Source: Sipunculus nudus (Eukaryota; Annelida; Sipuncula; Golfingiida; Sipunculidae). From it: a stretch of DNA of 64,000 nucleotides. The position numbers and the translations under genes are program-made. Shown one piece after another: positions 48,801 to 60,800 of the stretch. The notes below the pieces were generated by a model. The model was not told the DNA's origin. It ran no database searches and was given only the letters and a program-made list of their open reading frames with translations. The stretch's first letter is position 1; every line of letters begins with the position of its first letter. Where the stretch lies: NCBI GenBank assembly GCA_026874595.1, contig CM049310.1, positions 46,721,058 to 46,785,057 of the forward strand, in the 5' to 3' direction.

Positions 48801-51800
48801 TCAAAAAGTACACAGGCAGCCATTGGCTTTTGAATAAGCATGGAAGTCAATGCTCCTAATTTGTTTTGCCTCCTCAAATGAGACGGGGTGACTTATGACG
48901 GGGTTGATGAGTATAATTCTGTGTTCATATCTGGGTATACTCCCCCCTCCCCCGCCACGGGCAAAACTGTCTATTTCAAATTTTTAATTGTTGGGTTTTT
49001 CTGCCATTTTCTGTTTGCACTAGATCACCAATATGGCAGATTTTCAAAAGCTGAAACTTGGGCAAAATATTAGCCTTAGGTCACAGCTTTGTGATATTTC
49101 CATTGGTCACTTGTTGACTAGAATCATCTAGTTTTGTACCACATTTCAGGCATTTTATGTTTATTTACTTTTACTGCCATGAACCAGTTGATCCACATCA
49201 ACTTGTAAAATTAGGAATATGGTTTTACAGTGCCCCTTGGTGACATGTTCATCAATATGATGGTGTGTTATTAACAGTGATATGAATCACCCATCAGCAG
49301 GTAGATAATTAACAGTGATGTTTGAGATAGAGGAAGCCTTAATTACACCAGGGAAACATACGTTACAATTACTTGTAAGTGGTCACATGGTGTTTTGCCC
49401 AAATATGGAATACCTTAATTTTGACCAATCTAAATCCCTAATTTTTAAGTTAATTGCATTTTATTTGAATTTCAAAAATTAAAATTGCTAATTTTTATTA
49501 TTTATATTCAGGAAGGAACTGCATGTCACATGCTTGATACAGATGATATGAATGATTATCTATCTATCAACACATTTAACAATAACGGTTTTGTTCTCAT
49601 ATAATAATGTCCTATTGGATACTCTTTTCATAAATATTTTGAAAAGTTAGACAGCAGTAAATGATCACAAACACAAAATGACTTCTGTTTAAGGAGGAAG
49701 TTGATAATATCACAGCAGATCATGATCTCTGGGTTCCCCAGTGAAATTATTTCACATTGTAAGACTTCATTCATTTTGGATTTCTATGGAGTTGTGTCTG
49801 CTTTCAATGCATGTTTGGTCCAGATGAAAAAGAACATTTTATCATTTTAGCCTGAACCTCTTATTTTGACTTACACAGTTGAACTTTAGTAATGGTTTAT
49901 CATTATCAGTCTGTCCGTTGATCTGTCTCTTCATCTAATTACAAGATAAGCTCAGTTTAGGAATTTTCACAAAAATGTATGACCAACTGCATCCTTAGTC
50001 AAGGAGTTACAACTGGACCAATAAGTAGATACTGGATATCTCATTTATTCATGTATGCCAGCAAAGAACTGGCACCAGTGCCAATATCTGGTGGAGGTAT
50101 TCTGTACTATAACATAACTTGGGTTTAAAACTGGCGTGTGCTCTCAATGTATCATCCATCCATGAGCTGTTACAGACTCAGGTAGCTGCTATTTACACTT
50201 AGTGATCTGCCATCTGTGTTAAAATGAGGCCAAATAAAAAATACCTGTAAGTCACAGGGGGTCACTTTATGGTGAGATAGCAGGGAATGATAGTACTAAA
50301 AGCTGGGGCCTGACACACTGATAAAACCCTCAGGGACAACAAAGTAGGGCTCCACACCAGCAGCTGTCTGGTGATCTGGGGCTTTTAATATCAGCTGGTC
50401 AATGATAACCAATCTGGTGAACATCAGGGTGTGTCCTCATACAGCTCACCACTGGGGATAATAACAGTAGCTAGGCAGGCCAGTAGAGTACATATGCACC
50501 CAGGCAGAGGCTATCAGTTTACCCTGTAAGCTGTTAGACCTCACAGCTTGTCTTGGTCTGCTCACTGGATATCAATGTTTACAGACTATGTACCTTACAA
50601 TGTTTCTAAGTTTCTGGTATTTTGAAGGAGAAAGGTGTCTGCTTCTATTTAGAAGGAAAACAATATATGAGAAAGAGAACGTAACTCCAGCCAGTTAGGG
50701 GAGGGACAAAGGGTAGGCAAACACTTGGAAAATTAAATATAAAGAAATGTTTGGATCTGTAAAGAAGGACAACAACAAAGAAAAAAGAGAGCAAGCAACA
50801 GAGTAGCATTGTCACTGCAATACTCTTTCTTTCTGTGTGTCTGCCTCCTCTATTCACCTTTGTGTCTGTCTCCCAGTTGTATGAGTCTGTGTTGTGTGTT
50901 TTTGTGTGTGTGTATGTGCCTGTCTGTCTCTCACATATCAACCTTATCATCCTGTTTCTTAGCTTTGTGCTGGCTGCCAGTCTCTCTCAGCCTGCCTCTC
51001 TATCTCTCATGCCTGTCTCCCAAGTTCCTGTCTGCCTGTGTGCTTCATTCCCTCTGACTTGTATGTTCCTGTATCTCTGCCCCTCAGTGTATCTGCCTGT
51101 CTCCTGTGTCTATTTCTGTCTCTCCTGCCTCTCTATATCTGTCCTCTCTTTCTATGCCTGTTCGTCTCTTTGTGCCACTCCACCTCTCCTTGTGTCTTGA
51201 ACTGTCTACCTGTTAAAGTGTTTAACCCTGGATCTTCCTGAATCTCCCAATGTCTATCTATCTCTCGACATTTCTGCCTGTTGTCTGCCTATGTCTGTAC
51301 ATCTCTCAACATGTCTGCCCTTTTCAAATGTGTCTGCCTGTCTCTCCCAAGTCTGCCTGTACATGTCTGCATTTCATTTATTTTTATTTTTCTCCCCCCC
51401 CCCCCTTCTCTATGTTTCTGCTGATCTTTTCCTGTGTATCTGCCCCCCTAAACCACCCCCTCCCTCATCTCTCCCTGTGTCTGTACCTCTATGCCTGTCT
51501 CTCCGTGTCAGTCTTCCTGTCTTTCTATGAATTTTTCTCTCCCTTGGCATATCACCCTCTCCCATGTGTCTGCCTGTATGCCTGTTCTTGTACATCTTTC
51601 TCTTGGTGTCACTCTCTTCCTCTTTCTCTCTTCCTTTGTCTAATTTGTGCCACTAAGTCTTGCCCCAGGGTTTTGCCAAATAGTATTAACATAACAATTC
51701 TTTTCGGGCTACCCATGCAACTTCATACTGTCGGAAATACAATTCTGATAATTCCAAGCAGAGATCTCTTTGGTGAGAGAAGATGCACAAATGTTCATCC

Positions 51801-54800
51801 ACACAGCATAGGAAAGTGCTGGCTGATACCAAAAAAATTCTTTGCTAATATGAGTAAATACAAATCAACACTGTATATATACAAGTGCACACAGGGAAGG
51901 GGGGGGGGGCATGAACTGATTATTATCATAGGGCTTTGGATTAATGACAAATATGTATCCTGATGCCATGTATCGTTAGACCACAGCAATATATATATAC
52001 TAATCACAGCCTAGTACAGTCACATGATTATCACCATCAACTATATACCTCAGCAGAGTAAACTTAGCAAAGATAACACCAAATATATACTGGTACTTTG
52101 CCCTGTCACAGGCATTATGATCGTTGTAATGATAAACCAGAGATGGAGCAAACTTAACCTGACTTGAGCACACAGGTACAGATACCTATCTTAATACCAG
52201 CGTATCACACTGTACAAGTGTGTGATGTAGTACACCCTGCTCTCCTCAACACATATCCTGGTCCATATCCTCTGGTTATTGTGTATTTAAGAGGATTTTT
52301 TTTCAATGGTCTATTTTACAATCTTTGACGCAAGTTATAAACAAAAGTAATATTCTGTAATATACAGGAGTTGTATAATTTAAAATAAAATAAGGTTCTT
52401 ATAATGAAATGTGGTGTTGCTTGAGAGTCAATGAGTCTCTAACCCTTAAGTCAAATTTGTCAGCTCAAATTTTGATCTCCTGCCACAACTATATGCACGG
52501 TGTTCAAGACTTAGCCAAAAAAAAGTTGCATTGTACAAGCTAGCCTATATTTGACATGTTGGATCATTACATATCTAATATATTGGTTATCACACTCTAT
52601 AACCCTTATTCTTATATCAGTATCCATCTCTCCATATAATAGACTATAATAATAATATTTTGGGAATAATGCATTAAAGACAGGAAAATAAGCTTTTTAA
52701 TAAACACCTCTTAAATGCATATACTCCCAGCTCAACACACTACAAGACTAAATGGCACTCTGGGGTATATTACCTCTGCCAATCATAAGACATTTCTTAT
52801 ACATCAACCAGGTGGCCAGAGGTATTACGTTTAATGCTTAATTAAAGGTGTGCAACTCTATGCAAAAAGCTGTGAACATATTTTTTATTTAATTTTGTGG
52901 AAGGTTAGGATAACACACAGGGAACAAGCCTTCAAATTAAGGAATTAAGGCCAAAAAAAGGTATGGTATACATTTATGGCTATTTCATTAAAACAAAGAA
53001 ATTCATCAGTTATACTATTAGGGGGTGGCTTTGTCCTGGAGGTGACCTGGGATGTGATTGTTGAACTTTGCCAAACATTTCCTGTGTCGCTATGTAGTTT
53101 GATAAGGATCCTGGTGTGTGTTGTGGTCTCTGACTACTTTCATTATTAATTATATCAAATTATAAACCACATTTAAGCATAAACTGTACTTTGCCTAATG
53201 ACCCTACCTGCCAAAAAATGTAACTGGATACAATTAGATATTACTGGATATTACACACCATAAGTCTCACTATTGTCTGCCATTACCAATTTGTGGTAAT
53301 AACACGGCTTAAACCAAGAGGAAATTACCTCATGGAAGCTTAACAAGGCCAATTATGGTTAACAATACAAGTATAAACTTACATCATAAAGCAGGAAATG
53401 TTGTGCAAATTAAGTCCACACAGGCCTACCTTAATGGCTCTCACACATGAGTGAATCAAAGGAAAATAAGGAAAAAGAAACATTCCAAGAACCTTGACTC
53501 TGGTGATACAAAATAACATGATTAAACTATCCTTTTACAGGTGGAGGAGATGTTGTCACCAGTGTTCATCTGTATGTACTTGGCCAATACAGTACTGACA
53601 TGCTGATTATCAAAAGACATGGTGGAATGACTGATAAGAACATTATCACCTGGATGATATTAATGCATCCATTCTCTTTCATGTGTCTGTTCACAACATA
53701 ATTCACGCAATAATGACAGGATCTCATGAAATTTTCAGGGTATTTGATAAGAGCCAAGGAAGAACCAATTAGCTTTTCATGTATAATCAGCACATAATCA
53801 AGATCCAGGAACATTATCACGGAATACAGCAGAACCTGTGACTGTCGTGAGGGGTCACCTGTGGGATATCGGCAAGGTGTCCCTACATTGCAGGTGTCCC
53901 TTCATGAGAGGTAGGGACAGATGCAGGTGGAAATAATTAAAACCGTGTGGAGATTCATTCAATAAATCAAACAGAAGAACCACATACCTATAAGTATATA
54001 AAAAAATAATTTTTTATATCAATTATATATATAAAAGTATTTATATCAAACAAAGGAAAGCAGAACTTTTTATGTAATGATTAAAAGTCTTTCAAGAGCT
54101 GGTTCATTTATAAGTACAAAATTAAATGATGGTGGATCATGAGTACAATTTGATAGAAATAGTTACCTTCTACTAAAATAACTTTAAAAACAAATTTTTA
54201 TTCATAAAATATATCTATAATATTTCTTAATCACATAACTGGAACTTAACTCTCTACTTGAGGCTTTCTTATTCTCTGACTTTAAGAGGTTAAATGGAAC
54301 CTGTAAAAGGCTGTAATATGCTCTGTTTATTGATACCAATTATAATGTGATCAGGGATAGATTAAAAATAATATAGTTTGTAGATTTTCTGGATATAATA
54401 TCTAATGTACAGTGAAAAATATATAGCTGAATATTAAAGACAAAGTAGTTCTTTCAAATTTCTGTTAACACACAAAAAAGGGTTGAAAACAGTGGCAGAG
54501 GACCAAGCTAAGATGATACAGAATGTTAGCTAAATACAGCTCCTACAAGTAATACACAAAGTAAATTCTCAAGCAGTAAAGAGTAGACATAGTGATTAAA
54601 GCACACTGCTCAGCCAACTGTGTTATGAATATCCTTGTTTTACTGGCGGTTGGGACTCTGAGAATAATGGCAGTAGTCGTTACACAATTCAGTGTAACCA
54701 TAATGTCAGTGTTGTAAATCATAATTGTCCTTGAGGCATTGTAAGTAAAAAGACTCAGAGGAACATCTGGTACAAGTAGTTGTCCTTCCTCAATTTAATG

Positions 54801-57800
54801 GTAAGTAAACTGTACTGCGATACCCCTGCAGGCATGACGATATTTAACGATAGGAAAGTATTTGTGAATATCTCATATGGTTCATACCCCACTGAAAAGC
54901 CGTGTATATACACCACAGCCGCAGCTAAAGCACCCATTAATACCTCGTATGCCCCCCATTTTTGCTTTTTCTGTGTTATGATCTATGACCGTAATATCCG
55001 GTCTTCTCACAGGTGTCAAAAGCATTATATAGCAATGGCTTTGCCAGATGAATCAATATTTTCACCTACTTTGAGGCAGCCTATTATCTTTTAATAGAAA
55101 AATCTCCAAAAATATCACAATAAAACAACCATAATGATACAAAGCATGTTTACCATTTCTAGACTTTTGCCCTCTCATTCCCAGACTCCAGTCAGTTTCA
55201 GAGCCTCATCACCAATGAAAACTACATCAGATATAAATACCAAACCACCAAGTCACCATTTATAAATTTTCATTGAAAGTAATAAGTGTAATCTAATCAT
55301 CCAATGTTTTAAAAGGAAAGATAAACTTCAAAGAATATGTGTTATGTCACTTGTAGATGCCTTTAAGGTATAACAGATTAGGGCAAAGTTAAGTCTTAAA
55401 CATTAAGGGTTTGGTTCCTGTTAAGACTTTGCTTTTAATGTAAATACTGCATTATTTATCACTCACCTATGGAATACCTCTATGTATTCAAATGCTATTA
55501 CTTCAAAGGGACCTGATAAATTTTGTTACATGTAGAGAGTGAAAGTTGTGGATTCATCTGAGTAGGGCAATTTTCTTTTGGTAAACCTTCTTTAGCTTTT
55601 AACTATAAATAAATAGCAAGGCTGGCAACTGAAAATATAAATATCAGTCCTGCGGTTTGGTTCATATAATTTCTGCCTGTGTGAAAAGTAATACTTGATG
55701 TCAAGGTGCATACTCATAAAATGCTTGACGCCATAAAACAATGAACATTATGAATGAGCGCTGACAGGTGCCCTCCAGAAATGTCAGTTGGTGCATTCAT
55801 ATGCAAGCCATGCTGCTATCTGTCAATTCATGTTGCAAAAACCTTCGAAATTAGTAGCAAGCATGTTTAAATAGACCATGAGTGTTGACACGGAAACTGT
55901 TTGTGTAAATAGATACTTTTTGGTACAGGTTCATGTAGTACTCTGATGACTGCTGCTGGTATCAGCACTGGATGGAGTTTCATATTTAAATGGGAAAGGT
56001 TTTATTATGCTCTTGATCAGTTAAGTTACAAAGTATTTAAATGACTGCAGGATGTAATTAGAACCATGCTTAAAACTGATATTAAGAAACAAAATTTTTA
56101 AACAAAATTTTTTGTTGAAACAATGTGTTTCAAATTTTGGAAGAAATATGCAATGCTTCAAAGTTATCACTTATTCACAAGAAATGCTATAGACAAAAGT
56201 GACGACAGATCTACAAACATCATGGCTCCCCCACAGACGGTGAGACATATTAAGAATACAGACATTAATTTTATATTTTCATCTGTATCTGTGTCAATAC
56301 TGAACCTGGTCTTTAATTGAGCCTGTACCTGAAGAAACCTGCTCCCCAATGAAGTAACCAGCAGCCTGGTTTTCCAGGATATAAATACATAAATTTTGTA
56401 TTTATTACATCAATATCCTGATATATATACACCAGAAAGCAAGACACCTTGTGCCATGGCTGTCAGGCCTAACAAAGGGGGCTTCTTGCCTGCCTATCTC
56501 AAATATTAAGTAAATAATATAAAGATTGGCCATACAGTGCAAAAATTGCTAGGAAAATTTCAGATATGTAAGTAAATGACCCAGAAGAGTAACAAATTTA
56601 ACGGAAATCTACACTAACAGCAATTCAAGCACCTGTGATAAGGACACTTTGTGATGGTCTTTTTTTGGCTCTCTGAAATCTTAAAAGGGTATCCCTAGTA
56701 ATTCTGGAGATCTGTTTCATGAAGTTTTTCCAATAGAGGATTAAGCAGGAAACCGATAGGGCCTAGAAAAGTAATGAATCTGTTTAATAATGCTCAGTCT
56801 AGCATATGAGACAGTTTTAATAACTTTTATACTGCATTCACCTTTCAATTGTTATCTAAGTTTTCAACTACATTGTGCCATGCAACTTTCACAAAATTTT
56901 AAATGAACCATGGAAATTAGTTATCAGATCATCATTAAAAATCATGGTTGAACCCTGGCAGAGATCAGCCTTAAAAATTCAAGAATGTATAAACAGTCTG
57001 TACAGATGGCAACTGGCTGCAAATCACCCATCAATGTTGTTGAAACTTACTCTCTAATAATGTATATGTAAGTCAAAAAGATGCTGTTTCCTTTGATTTT
57101 GATCTCACATTTATATATTTAGTTTCATTTGGTTTGGTGTAAGCCTTGTGAAACAAAAATTTCCACAATCATCCCTGACTGCTCTGTAACTAGTCAATCA
57201 ATAAACCACACACTGCTCAACAGCAAGTCATTTATGATATCAAAATGTTTCCTTTCTCTTATCAGAGCAATGTAAAACTGTTGGTTTACCATTCGACCAA
57301 GACTGAAGAGTGCTCCAAGATATAATCACAAAAGTGGTCTACAAATTTTGTTTAATATTCCAAAACAAGGGATGTATGGGTCACGTCACTCAGCTGAATT
57401 TTGGAAAATTTTAGCAAATGCAATATATACTTATTTCTTTTAGCTTTTCATATATATAATATATGCATTTGATAAGCTAAGAGGTAAAGGCCCTGCTAAA
57501 ACCCTGTAAATTATAGAATAATGGACATGAGCCCAAGTATAATAATAAACTTAATTTATAAACTGAAATAAAATGCTGTTAAAAAAATTCAAAAGAGCAT
57601 AAACAAAATTTAAACAGCATGTTGAAACAAGTAAATTAGGTATAAATTGCATTTGTACTGAGTTAAAAATTAAACTTTTGGCCTGAAACCATTTAATGAT
57701 GCAATAAGGAAAAAATGTACCTAAGTGTTATATGAAAGGATACATTTCATAAACAAAAATGTGTGCATATAATTAAGTTTTCAATAGTTAAATATATGGC

Positions 57801-60800
57801 CATATGAGCTAAAAAATAATCCCATGAAAGTTTGCCCAATATTACTGATTAACTAGGTTTAACAGTGTTATTCATACCAAGGCCCAGCCAACTTTAAAAG
57901 ATATGAATGAAATGCTATGAAGTGTTTTGGCTGATTAAATCTTAAAACATGTCAATGAGTACTTACATTAGATCCTTATATTTTATCACCTTTGAATATT
58001 AGGATTCAAATCTTGAAAAATTTGTTATTGAAATTGTAAGATTCATCTTGTTTATTAGTCCTGTTTATTGAAGGAGTGGGTGAGGGAGAAATCTCTGTGG
58101 ATACTGCTGGTTGCTGAAAAAAGTGATATTATAATATTCATCTTGTTTATTGTACAGGTCTGTCAACAGATTGGGGTGGAGGGAAGGGGCACAGGGCTCT
58201 CTGTGGTAGTTACTGCAGACAGCCTGACCCATCTTACCTAGACAGAGCCTGCTTGCCCGAAGTGAAGTGATTACATAAGAGTCTGGGGAGCCCAGGGCTT
58301 GCTGTGTACCACTGTTCTTGTCTGGCCTGATATAAACAATACTTCCCATGGTGTTTAAAACTTCAATAGAATCTACAGTTTTTGATCAATTGGTTTCAAA
58401 TTTTAGATTTTAACAGATGAATTGCTTATATCTGCATGCTGTGAAAATCAGCAAAATAAAAAAAATTGGCAAAATTCAGATCTAATTTTTGGTATACAAT
58501 TGAATCTTGATTAAATAAAGTTATACCCCTGAAAAAAAGTATCTTTATCAATGGTTTCAAAATGTGCCCTGTTCATGGCTGGCTGGATTGACTGACGCCA
58601 AACAAAGGACCATGACTATGGCTCAGATGACTTATGGTCAGCTGAGCTAAAAAGCTGAAAAATACTGATTTCCTCATTCATCTAGGATATAATTTACTAA
58701 CAGGAACACTCAATAAATTGTAAATCATCAAAAATGTTTTATGTGATCATGAAAATTTTTATTATTTTCTCAGAAAGACATAATCATCTATTAGCAGTGT
58801 TTTTATGGTAAAAGGCAATAAATAACTGTTAAAATTCAACTAAAACAGCAACATCAAGTCAGAGCAAAAATTCTAATAAAGTAAAAAAAAAATATCACCA
58901 GAGTTTACAGGAGCAGAATGATTTATATTAGGGATCCTACAGTTTTGGAATGAATTATGGGCAAATATTATATTTTATGAACCTAGGACTCCCCTGGATA
59001 TGAACCAAACTTAAAGAGAAATAAACCAACATGAAATTTTCATCCTTTACTATTACTCACACTGGGGATGTTATAAATTGGGCTCCATCTAAAAAGTTAG
59101 TGTTCATAGATTAACTTATGAAGAAACAGTAAAACCACTAAAATATTATTAATACAAGGAAAACACTGAAAATGAAAACTCTAGTAACCATGTGTAACTT
59201 TCAGTCAAGTAAAGCTTTTGCATGAAAAATATACCCAACAACCTGTAATGTAAGGTAATAAAGTTTACCTTTAAACTAAGTTATGATTTTTAAATTGCAA
59301 TTAACTAAACTCAAATTTTATAGATCTACAAAAAAATATGACTTTTCAGGAAGTTATTTTCATACAGTCACTGAATGTATACCATCATAAAATTAAATCA
59401 ATTATTTAAAAAGAATCACTCTATAACTTCCATTTCATAATAATGGTATGTTTACACATTGGATTTAATGTTTGTACATCTCTGCAGGCTTGATGAGATA
59501 ATGATCTTATCTGTTTTTTCAGTAAAAATAATGGAGGACAATAAAACTTTACACACAGTAAAATATAATAAACAACATCACTGCTTAACTAGAATACGGG
59601 TAGTCGACAAGTGACAACTTGAATCCGCAGAAATCAGTGGTACAGGGGTAGTGAAGGATGGATTAAATGGTAAGGAGAAATAGAATAAGTAGATACGCCA
59701 AATATGAATAACCTCCAAGAAATTGCAAGAAATAGTAGGTGGAAATTAGCAGAAGTTTTATTAAACACAAACTATGAAACCATGACCAAAGGTAGGCAAA
59801 ATTTTCATTTAAAACAGTATACATTTGGAAGCCATATAAAAACAGCTGAGTAGCATTATCACTCATTAAATATGACAAAAATAATCCCAGACATTTACAA
59901 TTTCAGGCCCATATGTCACACCACTCCTGAATGAAGTCCACTAAAACTCTAAGAAATGGGCATTAATTTATTCAACAAAAACTGGAAGGTAGGTGGCGCA
60001 ACCTGTCTAGTTTAGAAGAAAACTTTCGAAGATGGATGGACATGCCAAATTTCAGACTAATACCTTGAACCACTCTTGATAAATGAGCAATTTTCACACA
60101 AAGCAAATGTACAGATGGACTCCACTGGAAAACGACTGCAGATGGCACAACCAGTCTTGTTTACGAGAGTGAGGAGTCCAAGATCTATTGATATACCCAA
60201 TTTCAGGCCAATATGGCAATTCACTCCTGAGAAAAGCACATTAATTTGTTCAACAAAAAAAGGAAGGTAGGTGGTGCCACCTGTCTGGTTTAGGAGAAAA
60301 CTGTCCAAGATGGATGGACAAGCTATATTTTAGATACCTTAAACCACTCCAGAGATATGAGCAATTTTTCGACCAAAGCAAATGTACAGATGGACACCAC
60401 CGGAAAACGATAGCAGATGGCACCACCAGTCTTGTTTACGAGATGGAAGTGTCAAGGATCTATAGACTTGCACAATTTTAACCCAATACACTGAAAAACC
60501 AATAAGAAGAAAAGATGGCAAATGCAAAATTAGACGCTATGCAAAAAGTTTTGTAGGTGGCGCCACCAGTCTCCTTTATAAGATGAAGAGATCCAAAATA
60601 TATATGGACATGCAAACTTTCAGCTCAATACATTGAGCCACTCCTGAGATATGGCTGTTATTACCCAGATTCGTACTGCTCAGAAAAGATTGCAGGTGGT
60701 GCCACCTGTCTTTGCTACGCACAACTACATAAAGAGGGAATAACCATGCCAGGTTTCAGAAAGATTGGTCCAAAGGAGTTCTACGGAAACAAACGCGCAA

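Noticed and set aside
51250-51963. 237-codon plus-strand open frame, longest in the window
   Set aside because: Its first two thirds come from the pyrimidine tract and consist almost only of Cys, Leu, Ser, Val and Pro. Overlapping frames of the same make-up occur alongside. No domain.
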